DNA from: Photobacterium atrarenae
GTDB lineage: Bacteria; Pseudomonadota; Gammaproteobacteria; Enterobacterales; Vibrionaceae
Length of the DNA stretch: 64,000 nt
Reading direction: 5' to 3'
NCBI RefSeq assembly: GCF_024380015.1
Contig: NZ_CP101509.1
Location: forward strand, 1,240,001-1,304,000
The position numbers and the translations under genes are program-made. The notes beneath the pieces are model-generated. The model ran no database searches, had not been told where the DNA came from, and saw only the letters and a program-made list of their open reading frames with translations. Of the stretch, positions 47,527-56,913 are shown one piece after another (positions within the stretch are counted from its first letter, which is position 1; each line of letters opens with the position of its first letter).

Positions 47527-47891
47527 ATGACCTCCTTGGTCTGAGCGCCCCAATTGGTCTTATCTTTCAGGGGTTGTTCGAGCTGGAGTGGTTTTCGCCA
47601 GTCCGGCCGACTCGTCTTTTGTGTATGAATGTCCCGCCAGATGGTGATAAATGAAGCCAGACTGCGGATCCGACAGACTTTGCAGCGCAACCATAGACAT
47701 TGCTATTAAGATTAGCCCAGAGGCTCGGTTTTGATTCTTGAGAGTGGTACTAAATCAGCAATACTTAGGTGTTATTGAATTCGTGTCGGAGGTGGCGATG
47801 GGCTGATTTCCAGAAATCGTTGTGTTGGTGTGGTTGCGCCCATGCTCCGTAGTGACGTGTGGTGTGAAATCAAGTCGCGCAGGAGGAATTC
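47527..47891. other. Divergent intergenic region, 365 bp, no gene seen
   Basis: The gap between the cytochrome and sulfatase genes has no convincing frame, RNA or strong inverted repeat. It should hold both promoters. A strong AGGAGGAATTC ribosome binding site lies directly before the sulfatase ATG. Confidence 0.5.
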
Positions 47892-49415
47892 ATGCGTAAG
47901 AAGATAATAAAGACTTTAGCGCTGTGTAGTGCATTGGTGGCGGCAAATGCGTTTGCCGAAACGGATAAACCCAATATCCTGGTGTTTTGGGGCGATGACG
48001 TCGGTGTGTACAATGTCGGTGCTTATCATCACGGGATGATGGGCGGGCAAACGCCGAATATCGATCGCATTGCCAAAGAAGGGGCGCTATTTACCGATGC
48101 CTATGCCCAGCAGAGCTGCACGGCGGGTCGTGCTTCGTTTATTTTGGGTCAGCACCCGTTTCGGACCGGTTTGTTGACCATTGGGATGCCGGGGGCAAAA
48201 GAGGGGATCCAGGATAAAGACCCGACGATTGCCGAACTGCTCAAAGAGCAGGGCTACACCAGCGGTCAGTTCGGGAAGAATCACCTGGGCGATCAAGATG
48301 AGCACTTGCCGACCAAGCACGGGTTTGATGAATTTTTCGGCAACCTCTATCACCTCAACGCAGAAGAAGAGCCGGAATCCGAGTTCTATCCCAAAGATCC
48401 GGAGTTTCGGAAAAAATTCGGCCCCCGGGGCGTGCTGAAGTCGTCATCGGACGGCAAAGTGGAAGATACCGGCCCGCTGACCCGCAAACGGATGGAAAAT
48501 GTAGACCAGGAGTTTTTGGAAGCCAGCCTGGCGTTTATGGAAAAAGCGGTGAAAGACAACAAGCCATTTTTCATCTGGCACAACTCGACCCGGATGCACG
48601 TCTGGACGCACTTGAGTGAAAAATATCAGGCGAAATCGGGTTATGGTCTGTATGCCGATGGGATGATGGATCTCGATGATCAGGTGGGGGCGATGCTCGA
48701 TAAGCTTGATGAGCTCGGGGTGGCCGACAACACCATCGTCATCTTTGGCACCGACAATGGGGCTGAGAAATTTACTTGGCCTGATGGCGGGGTCACGCCG
48801 TTCAAAGGGGAGAAAGGGACGACCTGGGAAGGGGGGTTCCGAGTACCGATGCTGGTTCGCTGGCCGGGTAAAATTAAGCCGGGTACTGTGATCAATGATA
48901 TCTTCTCCCAGGAAGACTGGATGCCAACCTTGCTGGCTGCCGCCGGTGAGCCGGAAGTGAAGGAAAAATTGCTGACAGGCTACAGCGCCGCGGGAAAAAC
49001 CTTTAAAGCCCACCTCGATGGCTACAACCAGATGGATCTGCTGACCGGGAAAGGGCCGGGCGCCCGCAATGAGATATTTTACTTTGATGCCGCGGGAAAC
49101 CTCAATGCGCTGCGCTACAAAGACTGGAAAATCCATTTCAGTATCATGGAAGGGGCGATCAATGAAGCGTATCGCAAAACGCCCAGCTGGCCGCTGCTGA
49201 TTAACCTGCGGATGGATCCGTTCGAAGTCGGGCCGGATTCCGCACTGTATATCCGCCACTTCTATGCCGACCAAATGTGGACCTTTGTCCCGGCTCAGGC
49301 CTTGGTGCGGCAGTTCCTGGAAACCTTTAAAGACTTCCCGGCAACCAAAGGCAGTTCGTTGAGTATTGAAAATGTGCTCGAAACCATGACGCGGCAACCG
49401 CCGAACCGACAGTAA
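47892..49415 (+). CDS. Periplasmic type I sulfatase (arylsulfatase family)
   Basis: A 507-residue alkaline-phosphatase-fold sulfatase with a signal peptide (about 1-22). The formylglycine site is C76-T-A-G-R80, the CxAxR form, needing a maturase (FGE or anSME) encoded elsewhere. Calcium ligands are D35-D36 in FWGDDVG and the DN pair in GTDNGAE. Conserved GKNHLGD and EGGFRVPMLVRWPG follow. It releases sulfate from an unknown ester. It has a strong ribosome binding site and terminator, is divergent from the octaheme cytochrome and convergent with a HAD gene. Confidence 0.92.
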   Translation: MRKKIIKTLALCSALVAANAFAETDKPNILVFWGDDVGVYNVGAYHHGMMGGQTPNIDRIAKEGALFTDAYAQQSCTAGRASFILGQHPFRTGLLTIGMPGAKEGIQDKDPTIAELLKEQGYTSGQFGKNHLGDQDEHLPTKHGFDEFFGNLYHLNAEEEPESEFYPKDPEFRKKFGPRGVLKSSSDGKVEDTGPLTRKRMENVDQEFLEASLAFMEKAVKDNKPFFIWHNSTRMHVWTHLSEKYQAKSGYGLYADGMMDLDDQVGAMLDKLDELGVADNTIVIFGTDNGAEKFTWPDGGVTPFKGEKGTTWEGGFRVPMLVRWPGKIKPGTVINDIFSQEDWMPTLLAAAGEPEVKEKLLTGYSAAGKTFKAHLDGYNQMDLLTGKGPGARNEIFYFDAAGNLNALRYKDWKIHFSIMEGAINEAYRKTPSWPLLINLRMDPFEVGPDSALYIRHFYADQMWTFVPAQALVRQFLETFKDFPATKGSSLSIENVLETMTRQPPNRQ

Positions 49416-49433
49416 TTTGTCGGATGACACAAA

Positions 49434-49459
49434 AAAAGACCTGCCGCGGCAGGTCTTTT
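49434..49459. terminator. Bidirectional terminator between sulfatase and HAD genes
   Basis: A continuous palindrome AAAAGACCTGCC-GC-GGCAGGTCTTTT with A- and T-tracts at each end serves both converging genes. Confidence 0.92.
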
Positions 49460-49498
49460 GATTTGGGGACTGAACGCATCCCAAAGAAAGAGCACGGC

Positions 49499-50482
49499 TC
49501 AGGGCTTATAAATCGTCTTCCAGTCATTTTTCATATCGACAAAGAGCCAGCCTTCTTTTTGGCCGACCTCAAAGGATTTGTCTAACCGGCCGACCGAGGA
49601 GTCTTTATCGTAGGCCCATTCTCGCTTGTCATCGGTATGGTGGATGATTAATGACAGGCGGGGGCCGGGGCCGGCTTTGGTCCATTGCAACATTTGCATA
49701 TCCCCATCAGAGTTGCCGAAGGCCATCACCGGGCGCTTGCCGATATAGTTCTGGATGGTGACTGGTTTGACGGACTTATCATTGACAAAATCCAGCTCTG
49801 ACAGTCGCTGAATCGCCGGTTTGCCGTCGATGATTTTATACTCGGTTTTTAAGGTAGTGCCGACAATATTTTCGGTCGGAATTTGATAGACTTCCGGTGC
49901 CCAGACCCGCATGAATTCAATCCCGCCGCCGGAGATAATGAAGGGTTGATAGTCATTTTCCCGAAGATAGTCGAGCAGCTCCAGCATGGGTTGGTAAACC
50001 ATATCGGTATAGGGTTTACCTGTGGTTGGATGCTTTGCTGTTTTGAGCCAGTCTCGCACAGCCTGATGAAACGCTTCGGTGGTCATATTGCCGTGTGAGG
50101 CCATCACCAGCTTCATGATCCCGTCAAGTCCCTGGGCGCTGAGCGCTTCGACATCTCCTTTGAGCGTGGATGCGAAAGGCTCGGTGGTTTTCCACTCCGG
50201 GTGTTGATCCGCCATGGCTTTGACCCGATCCATCGCAAAGTAAACTTGCAGATAAATCGGCTTTTCAGACCATAAGGTGCAGTCATTGTCGAAGGTCGCG
50301 ATGCGATCCGCGACGGCGATGAAGTCATCCGAACCCGGTGTTGTGGTTTGGGTGACAAACTCGATGATCTGTTTTTTCACCGCAGAATCATGCCAGGAGG
50401 GCAGAGGATCTGTGGTTGATGCCATTGCTGCTGAACAAGTGGATGCAACCAGAAGGGCTAACAATTTTGGATAGCGCTGCAT
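49499..50482 (-). CDS. Periplasmic HAD-superfamily phosphatase
   Basis: A 327-residue protein with a signal peptide (about 1-21). HAD motif I reads FDNDCTLW (D65, D67; Cys in place of the usual Gly). Motif II is FIISGGG, and motif IV GNSDGDMQML is clear, so it is a SerB-like phosphatase. Export of a HAD enzyme is uncommon. It is convergent with the sulfatase. The substrate may be a phosphate ester in the periplasm. Confidence 0.82.
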   Translation of the reverse strand: MQRYPKLLALLVASTCSAAMASTTDPLPSWHDSAVKKQIIEFVTQTTTPGSDDFIAVADRIATFDNDCTLWSEKPIYLQVYFAMDRVKAMADQHPEWKTTEPFASTLKGDVEALSAQGLDGIMKLVMASHGNMTTEAFHQAVRDWLKTAKHPTTGKPYTDMVYQPMLELLDYLRENDYQPFIISGGGIEFMRVWAPEVYQIPTENIVGTTLKTEYKIIDGKPAIQRLSELDFVNDKSVKPVTIQNYIGKRPVMAFGNSDGDMQMLQWTKAGPGPRLSLIIHHTDDKREWAYDKDSSVGRLDKSFEVGQKEGWLFVDMKNDWKTIYKP

Positions 50483-50732
50483 GTGGGTACCTCTGTCGTG
50501 TCAGTGAGCGGGGATGCATGCTTGTTAAGTGTAGAGGATCCCCCTGCCTGTCAGTTTGTCTTCAGGCTGAGTCATCAGGACGCGGCAATATAGAATTACC
50601 CTGGTGCAATGGGTGAAGAGATAGGGAGTAGCCTTTCATTCTGATAATATACTGCTTGCATAGCGCTTGACACTGATTTAGATTGGCCGACTTCATTGAC
50701 CGTCCACCTTTGAGCTCATAACAGGGATTTTA

Positions 50733-52328
50733 ATGGCTTCATTGCTGAACCCGAAAGTTGATCTGCGTAAACTCATTTTGTTACTGACCATTGCTAGTGT
50801 GTTGATCACACTGAGTAACGCCTTATATTCCATTTACAAAGTGCAACGCGAATTGCTGATTCAGAAAACGCTGGATGCGAACCAGGTCTACGCCGATAAG
50901 ATGGCAAAAACGACGGATACTTTTATTGAAGCGGCGCAAGAGCAGTTGGCATACAGCGCCGGGATTTTGCGTTATGTGATGACTGAAGACGCCGAATTGA
51001 TGTCTGAAGCTGATCGCCTGCGCCGGCAAACGAAAACCTTTAACTCGGTGGTTATTGTCGACGCCCAGGGGATGATTGTCGCGGTGTCACCGGAGACGTT
51101 GGAAATCAAAGGAGCACGGGTTTCATCAAAGAACTCGTTGCGGCCATTGCAGGCGCAGCGTCCGCTGGTGAGTGATCCCTTTATTTCGTCCGTCGGGAAC
51201 TATCTGATCAGCATTTCCCACCCGATCTTCTCGGAGCAGGGCGAGTATTTAGGGTATGTCGCCGGGGCGATTTACCTGGAAAAGCGTAATATTATCGCCA
51301 GTATTTTAGGCAAGCACAGCTATCAGGACGGCTCGTATCTTTATGTGGTTGATCGGAACAAAACTCTGATTCACCATCCGGACAAGGTGCGGATCGGTGA
51401 AGTAGTCACCGACAATGTGGCTATCAATACTGTGCTTTCCGGAAAGGATGGGGCCCAGGGTATCGAAAATCATCTGGGACTTGAGATGTTAGCTGGGTAC
51501 GCGCTGGTTGGGCGCACCGGCTGGGGGATCGTGGCCCAACGATCTAAGTCAGATACTTTATCCGAGCTCGATGAGCAGATGACGGATGTCTTTGTGAAGA
51601 CGATCCCGATTGGGTTGGTCACTTTGCTGGGGATTTGGGTGTCGTCTATTTTCATCTCCAGGCCGTTATGGCAGCTTGCCAGCGGTGTTAAGAGCATGGA
51701 GCGCGCGGAGACTGTGGAGCATATCCGGCAAATCCGCTCCTGGTATTTTGAAGCTGCGCACCTGAAAGCGGCGATCACCCGGGGATTTGATCTGATGTCC
51801 CGTAAAATTACCCAACTGGATTTGGACAGCCATACTGACCCGATGACCGGATTGCTGAACCGGCGTGGGATGCTCAAGGCCCTGGATGTTTTCGGGGAAA
51901 AACAGCAGCCGTTTTCGGTGGTGGCATTAGACATTGATTTCTTCAAGCAGGTGAATGATACCCATGGGCATGATGTCGGCGATGAAGTGATCACAGTTGT
52001 TGCGAACCTGATGCGTGAGCAGGCCCGCCGGGATGACATTCTCTGTCGCTCCGGCGGCGAGGAGTTTCTGGTTTTCCTGGCTGATACCAGTCCGGAAACC
52101 GCCTATGAAGTTGCTGAGCGTTTAAGACAAGTGGTTGAACGATTTGATATTCCGGTAGTCGGAAAAGTGACGATTTCTATTGGCATAGCCTATTGGCCTG
52201 GACGGACTGCCAATATTAATACGGCGATGAAACAGGCTGATAATGCTTTATATGATGCCAAAGCCAATGGTCGCAATCGCACTGAGGTGTGCGTAGAACT
52301 GGTAAGTATGGTACCGCAGATGAGCTAA
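50733..52328 (+). CDS. Diguanylate cyclase with Cache sensor domain
   Basis: A 531-residue membrane protein: TM helix (about 12-32), periplasmic double-Cache sensor (about 35-285), second TM (about 290-312), a HAMP-like linker and a GGDEF domain (about 365-520). The active site is intact as GGEEF at 441-445. An inhibitory I-site R432-x-x-D435 lies five residues before it. It should make cyclic di-GMP in response to an external small ligand. A terminator follows. Confidence 0.93.
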   Translation: MASLLNPKVDLRKLILLLTIASVLITLSNALYSIYKVQRELLIQKTLDANQVYADKMAKTTDTFIEAAQEQLAYSAGILRYVMTEDAELMSEADRLRRQTKTFNSVVIVDAQGMIVAVSPETLEIKGARVSSKNSLRPLQAQRPLVSDPFISSVGNYLISISHPIFSEQGEYLGYVAGAIYLEKRNIIASILGKHSYQDGSYLYVVDRNKTLIHHPDKVRIGEVVTDNVAINTVLSGKDGAQGIENHLGLEMLAGYALVGRTGWGIVAQRSKSDTLSELDEQMTDVFVKTIPIGLVTLLGIWVSSIFISRPLWQLASGVKSMERAETVEHIRQIRSWYFEAAHLKAAITRGFDLMSRKITQLDLDSHTDPMTGLLNRRGMLKALDVFGEKQQPFSVVALDIDFFKQVNDTHGHDVGDEVITVVANLMREQARRDDILCRSGGEEFLVFLADTSPETAYEVAERLRQVVERFDIPVVGKVTISIGIAYWPGRTANINTAMKQADNALYDAKANGRNRTEVCVELVSMVPQMS

Positions 52329-52367
52329 TGCTTGAGGCGCGACCTCAATGGCCGAATCATCACATTA

Positions 52368-52396
52368 GGGCAATGATCGAATTATTGCCCTTTTTT
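52368..52396. terminator. Rho-independent terminator after the cyclase gene
   Basis: GGGCAAT / ATTGCCC stem, 9-base loop, then six T. It lies between convergent genes. Confidence 0.9.
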
Positions 52397-52405
52397 GATC
52401 GTGTT

Positions 52406-53302
52406 TTAAGCGTAGGTGATGTCGCGTTGTCCTATAATCGTTGCTTTACCTTGCACCATGACGCGGGTGATCGACTGGCACGAATACTCGAGTGCGGCTT
52501 CAATGCTTGACGGGCTGCCCATCGCCAGGCCTTGCTCAAACCGAAATTGGGTCTTGCCCGGGTAGCAGTGTTTGGCCAGGTAGCAGCTCAATGCACCGTT
52601 GCCGCTGCCGGTCGCCGCTTCTTCATCGATCCCATACAAAGGGGCAAAGTTGCGGCAATGGGCGGTGATCATCTCGTCTTCACCCAGTTCAAACACATGA
52701 AAGCCAATGGCTTCAAAGTTCCGGCTACATTCTGCCAGATGTTGAAAGTTGGGCTGCAACCGGCTCAGGTAGCCGGAGGCAACTGGCACCAGTATATCCG
52801 GCAATCCGGTTGAGATGATTTCAATCGGCAGCTGCGTGTCGCGGATTGCTGCTTCAGGGATCCCCAGCGCCCGGCATACGCTATCGACCGCCGGGCCGGG
52901 GCGTGTTTGGGGCAGGGCTTGCTCCATCCGGACCACGTCTGTTTCGATCTCAATGCCCAGAATCCCGGCTTTGGTTTTCTGAGTGTAATGCCCCGGTTGG
53001 AGGTGGCCTTGATCCCGCATGGCCGAAAAGGTCGCCACGGTGGCGTGACCGCAAAAATCGACTTCACCTTCCGGGGTGTAGAATTCAACGTGAAAGTCAG
53101 CGTCGGAGCCGGTTTGTACAAAAGCGGTTTCCGAATAGCCGACTTGGCGGGCGATGTCCGTTTTTTGCTCGCAGGTCAGGTCTGGGGCGTCCAACACCAC
53201 GCCTGCGGGATTCCCGCCACTGCCGTTATCGGTAAACGCGTTGACCAGCAGTACGGTGAGTGAGAGGTGCATGGCAGTTGCTGAAGCAGAAGGTGTTGTC
53301 AT
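52406..53302 (-). CDS. PhzF family isomerase/epimerase-like protein
   Basis: A 298-residue PhzF-type protein with the catalytic glutamate in QVGYSETAFV, DFCGHATV and the ATGSGNGALSCYL region near the C-terminus. PhzF proteins are isomerases; most outside phenazine clusters have no known substrate. No phenazine genes are near. ATG 53302 (MTTPSASATAM) has an AGG nearby; a later ATG (MHLSLTV) 10 codons in is also possible. Confidence 0.87.
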   Translation of the reverse strand: MTTPSASATAMHLSLTVLLVNAFTDNGSGGNPAGVVLDAPDLTCEQKTDIARQVGYSETAFVQTGSDADFHVEFYTPEGEVDFCGHATVATFSAMRDQGHLQPGHYTQKTKAGILGIEIETDVVRMEQALPQTRPGPAVDSVCRALGIPEAAIRDTQLPIEIISTGLPDILVPVASGYLSRLQPNFQHLAECSRNFEAIGFHVFELGEDEMITAHCRNFAPLYGIDEEAATGSGNGALSCYLAKHCYPGKTQFRFEQGLAMGSPSSIEAALEYSCQSITRVMVQGKATIIGQRDITYA

Positions 53303-53373
53303 TTCGTGGCCTGTCCTGAAGCGGGTATTTATCCTGAACGTCATCATAAAAGAAAATCTGATGTACCGCACTT

Positions 53374-53409
53374 TGATTTATGCGCACTGATTTATTGCGT
53401 TTTGATTTA
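53374..53409. repeat. Three short direct repeats (about 14-15 bp)
   Basis: TGATTTA starts copies at 53374, 53388 and 53403, each followed by a similar TGCGC/TTGCGT/CTGTGT segment. They lie upstream of the PhzF-type gene, and spacing of 14-15 bp is not helical. They could be an operator or simple slippage. Confidence 0.55.
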
Positions 53410-53443
53410 CTGTGTTTTGAGGAGTGCGCCTGCCTCTTCTGAA

Positions 53444-55114
53444 CTACCGCTCTGCGTCGTAGATGATATCTCCCTGTAGCACCGTCATTAAGATTGGTGT
53501 CTCTGGGATTGCGTCGATCGGCAAGCGGGTAATATCCTGCGCCAGAAAGACCAGATCGGCTGATTTCCCGATTTCAAGCGAGCCGGTGATATCACTGATC
53601 CCCAAACTTTTTGCGGCGTTAATGGTGTAGGCATCAATCGCGGCATGAATATCCGGCAACCCGGTGCTACCCATTTTCAGGCTATTGGCGATGCCCAACA
53701 ATGGGTTGATATCGTGGACATTCCAGTCGCTGCTTAAGGTGACGTTGGCACCGGTCGCATAAATCGCGTTTAGATTCATCAGCGCGCGGGTGCGCCTGGC
53801 GCCGAGAAAAGCCTCTGCCCATTGATGATCGTGGTGGGCGATATAATCAGAACCAACCTGAAAATCTGCGGTGACATTGAGCTCGGCGAACCGTGGGATA
53901 TCTTTCGGGCTGATCAGCTCGACATGAGTGAGTGTGTAAGGTCTTTTCGAGCCCTGATGGCGAACATGGTCAATGGCATTGAGTGACTCCCGGATTGCCC
54001 CATCGCCGATGGCATGGATATGGGCGCTGTAACCGATCTGATCCAGGGCATTCAGCCAGGTTTTCATTTGTTGCGGCGGAATATAATTGATGCCGTACGG
54101 CTCGTCAGGGATGTAAGTGTCCCGATAGGGAGCCAGGGTTTTGGCCGTTCCGTTAATGAAAATCCCATCGCTGTACATTTTGACCTGATCGGCCCACAGC
54201 AGTCGGTTGTGGTTGCCGGACTGAATTGATTTCAAAAATGCCAGTTGTGACGCCATCGGCTCGGTCGGGTAAATCCACGGTCGCAGGGAGACCCGCGCCG
54301 TTAAGGTGCCGTCTTGCGCGGCTTGCTGCCACACCTCATACCAGCCTCGTTTCCAATACAAGCGGCCGTCACCGATGGTGGTGATACCGTGTGCGGCGGC
54401 TTCTTCCAGGCCGGCCATTAAGCCATCGTAACTTTGCTGAAAAGGACGCTCCATGCTGTTCCATGCCAGCTCCATTACAATGTCGCCTGCGTTATCGAGC
54501 AAAATGCCATTCAGCTCACCGGTTGCTTCATCCTTGAGGATTTTCCCGCCCTGCGGCTCTGGCGAACGGCTGGAGAGCCCGGCGCGTTTCAGGGCTTCTG
54601 AGTTTACCCACATTGAGTGGGAGGTTTGCTCCATGATCACCACTGGCTGATCCGGGAAAATGCGGTCAATCACGGCTAAGGGGGTATCTTGGTTCTCATC
54701 ATCTAAAATGGCATCCAGCGAGAAGCCGTAGCCCATCAGCCAGCTGCGTGAATTCGCTTGCTGACGACACGCTTTCAGATGCGGGACTTGCTCTGCCAGC
54801 GATGCTTCCGCGCTTAGCTCGCAGTTGCCGCCGACTTCGGAAGCGGCTTCAAACACATGATTGTGGTTATCGATAAAGCCCGGCATCACAAAGGCCTGCC
54901 CGGCATCGATGAGTTGGGTTGCCGGAGCCTGATAACGGCGTCCTTCGCTGGCTTGGCCTACAAACACAATTTTGCTGTCATCAATGGCGAGGGTATCGGC
55001 ATCGGGATAGCCATAAATTTGAGCGTTGGCGATTATTACATCGGCGGGCTCTGCTGCCATCAATGGGGTACTGCATAGAATGCTCGTGATTGCTAGAAAG
55101 TGGGCTGGGCGCAT
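53444..55114 (-). CDS. Exported amidohydrolase (YtcJ-like)
   Basis: A 556-residue amidohydrolase family 3 protein with a signal peptide (about 1-20, ending MAAE). Metal motif DNHNHVFE, later SAHIHAIGDGAIRESLNA and TLSSDWNVHDINPL fit the YtcJ/hydantoinase-like group. Substrate unknown. Start 55114 gives the signal peptide; the longer frame to 55189 is not supported. A secreted form is less usual than the cytoplasmic YtcJ. Confidence 0.85.
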   Translation of the reverse strand: MRPAHFLAITSILCSTPLMAAEPADVIIANAQIYGYPDADTLAIDDSKIVFVGQASEGRRYQAPATQLIDAGQAFVMPGFIDNHNHVFEAASEVGGNCELSAEASLAEQVPHLKACRQQANSRSWLMGYGFSLDAILDDENQDTPLAVIDRIFPDQPVVIMEQTSHSMWVNSEALKRAGLSSRSPEPQGGKILKDEATGELNGILLDNAGDIVMELAWNSMERPFQQSYDGLMAGLEEAAAHGITTIGDGRLYWKRGWYEVWQQAAQDGTLTARVSLRPWIYPTEPMASQLAFLKSIQSGNHNRLLWADQVKMYSDGIFINGTAKTLAPYRDTYIPDEPYGINYIPPQQMKTWLNALDQIGYSAHIHAIGDGAIRESLNAIDHVRHQGSKRPYTLTHVELISPKDIPRFAELNVTADFQVGSDYIAHHDHQWAEAFLGARRTRALMNLNAIYATGANVTLSSDWNVHDINPLLGIANSLKMGSTGLPDIHAAIDAYTINAAKSLGISDITGSLEIGKSADLVFLAQDITRLPIDAIPETPILMTVLQGDIIYDAER

Positions 55115-55505
55115 GGATCTGTCCTTGGCTGTTTCACCTAATCGGGAAGTGTGATTCTGTTGGGGGCAGTTTACTGCATTGGTAAGCATTGCGGAAAATA
55201 GTGAGTATCAGGGGTTTCGGATAGTGTGTAAGTGTCTGGTCTGAACATTGTGGACAGTTGAAATCCGATGGCTTTTTGAACCAGTTTTCCGGGCGCTTCT
55301 GCGCTGTCATGGGTTCGATATCGAGTTAAATCTGGACGAGTTGATGCTGTTCATGGCTGCGCCAGGCGTTTCTTTTACTGCGAGCGCAATGGCAAATTTA
55401 CAAATGCGCATGACAAGATTGTCGAAAATTTCACCGAACTCAGGCATCTTTTCGTTTTCAGCATCGCTTCAACTCATCGCTTTAGCTTTCAAAAGGAAAT
55501 GATTC
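55115..55505. other. Intergenic region, 391 bp, no credible gene
   Basis: An open frame at 55248-55502 exists but has no recognisable protein features or ribosome binding site. No RNA gene or strong dyad is seen. The gap should hold promoters for the divergent amidohydrolase and MaoC genes. Confidence 0.45.
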
Positions 55506-55979
55506 ATGGAAAACGGAAATAGCATGATGCGATCAGAGCAGACCTCAAGCTTGTATCTTGAAGATCTGGCTGTCGGGCAGGAATTTCTGAGTAAAGCGCA
55601 TCAACTGGATGCCGAACAGATCATCGCGTTCGCGAGTGAGTATGATCCGCAGCCTTTCCACCTCGATCCTGAAGCCGCCGAGGATACCTTGTTCCAGGGG
55701 CTCGCCGCGAGCGGTTGGCATACGGTGGGGATTACGATGAAACTCTTAGTGCAAAGTATCCCACTCGCTTGCGGGCTGATTGGTGTCAACAGCGCTGTGA
55801 GCTGGCCCCGGCCCGCTCGGCCCGGAGATATCCTACGAGTTAAAAGTCGGATCGTTGAAATAAAGCCGTCGCAGTCCCGACCGGATCGTGCCATTGTTCA
55901 GATCCACAGTCTCACGTTGAATGGTGCGGATGAAGTTGTTCAGGAATTGACGGCAAAGTTAATGGTGTTCAGGAAGTAG
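55506..55979 (+). CDS. MaoC-like hot-dog fold hydratase
   Basis: A 157-residue single hot-dog protein. The hydratase motif with catalytic Asp and His is seen in FASEYDPQPFHLDPEAA, then GLAASGWHTVGITMKL. Such proteins hydrate enoyl-CoA thioesters. No fatty-acid or PHA genes are beside it. AAAAGGAAATGATTC precedes ATG 55506; an internal ATG (MMRSEQ) also exists. Confidence 0.87.
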   Translation: MENGNSMMRSEQTSSLYLEDLAVGQEFLSKAHQLDAEQIIAFASEYDPQPFHLDPEAAEDTLFQGLAASGWHTVGITMKLLVQSIPLACGLIGVNSAVSWPRPARPGDILRVKSRIVEIKPSQSRPDRAIVQIHSLTLNGADEVVQELTAKLMVFRK

Positions 55980-56000
55980 CGCCTGATCAGACAGCCGTAC

Positions 56001-56042
56001 AAGCGATCCGAAAATGTGGGTTTCCGGAATTTTGGATCGCTT
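56001..56042. terminator. Long hairpin between MaoC-type and qnr-like genes
   Basis: AAGCGATCC / GGATCGCTT (9 bp) is extended by AAAAT/ATTTT pairs inside after one mismatch. It lies between convergent genes and can serve both. Confidence 0.7.
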
Positions 56043-56068
56043 GTTGCGAGTTTTACCCTGTGAACTTG

Positions 56069-56719
56069 CTACAGGATCACCAGCCCTAAAGGTGATAAGA
56101 GCTGTTCTTGTTGCCAATCACAGATTTTGACGCCGAAAAGCGACACCTGACGAACATCCAGTCCTTCCAAATCGACATGGGTTAAGTCGCATTCTTCCAG
56201 ATTGAATTGATCCCATTGATCGGAACTGAACTCACCGCGGGATAAGTCAGAGCCTTTGAAACTCGCGCCGGATAGATTGGCGTCACTCCAGCGGTTTTCA
56301 AACAAATCGCATTTCTCAATGATGACCCGTTCAAAGTTACTGTAAGCCAGATTGCATCCGGTGATAAACGCAGAGCAAAAGTAAACGGTATGGCTGACAT
56401 GGTTGGCGAAACTCGCGCGCTGAAAATTGGCACCTTTCAAATCGCATTTTCGCAGCTCCAGGCCAAAGCAGTCGGCATGGCTGAAGTTACACATCGCCAG
56501 CATACAATTGCTAAAGCTGGCATCCTTGAGGTCGGCGGACCGAAAGCTGCAGCCTTCGAGGGATTTGGTGTCGATAAACTGGCAATCGGTGAACTTTGCA
56601 TCCTTTAAATCAGCATGGTCGAAGTCGCACTTGAAGAAATGGCAACGCTTGAATGTGTGGCCTTGTAGATCCTGTCTAGAGAAATCATGTTGTCGAAATG
56701 TCAGATCCGTTTGAATCAC
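56069..56719 (-). CDS. qnr: Qnr-family pentapeptide repeat protein
   Basis: A 216-residue pentapeptide-repeat protein, A(D/N)LxX units throughout, matching QnrA in length and in blocks such as DFSRQDLQ, CDLKGANFQRA, VYFCSAFITGCNLAYSNF, ANLSGASFKGSDLSRGEF and the end VKICDWQQEQLLSPLG. Qnr proteins form a DNA-shaped dimer that shields gyrase and topoisomerase IV from quinolones. Chromosomal copies are known in Vibrionaceae. The two loops with SFANHVSHT are kept. No LexA box of the qnrB kind was seen upstream. Confidence 0.92.
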   Translation of the reverse strand: MIQTDLTFRQHDFSRQDLQGHTFKRCHFFKCDFDHADLKDAKFTDCQFIDTKSLEGCSFRSADLKDASFSNCMLAMCNFSHADCFGLELRKCDLKGANFQRASFANHVSHTVYFCSAFITGCNLAYSNFERVIIEKCDLFENRWSDANLSGASFKGSDLSRGEFSSDQWDQFNLEECDLTHVDLEGLDVRQVSLFGVKICDWQQEQLLSPLGLVIL

Positions 56720-56913
56720 ATTTTTCTCCTATGGGGCCATCGGTGATTTTAAGAGAAAGCATCGTATCTGATGTTTGGGTATTGATCACTTAAAAATATG
56801 GTGATTTGGTAATCCTCCCATTTTAACCGCAGTAACAAGTAGAAGTTAAGCTGCCATCAAAGGTGGCTTACCTCCGTTGGCCTGATGTGCCGCTTATGAT
56901 TGTAGAATCATAA

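Noticed and set aside
48444..49484. 346-codon open frame on the minus strand
   Set aside because: It is antisense to the sulfatase gene, which has a signal peptide, catalytic motifs and a strong ribosome binding site.
55248..55502. 84-codon frame before the MaoC-type gene
   Set aside because: No ribosome binding site or recognisable features. It ends just before the real gene and overlaps its promoter region.
56720..56913. LexA box upstream of the qnr-like gene
   Set aside because: SOS control is known for qnrB, so I looked for CTGT-N8-ACAG. No adequate match was seen.
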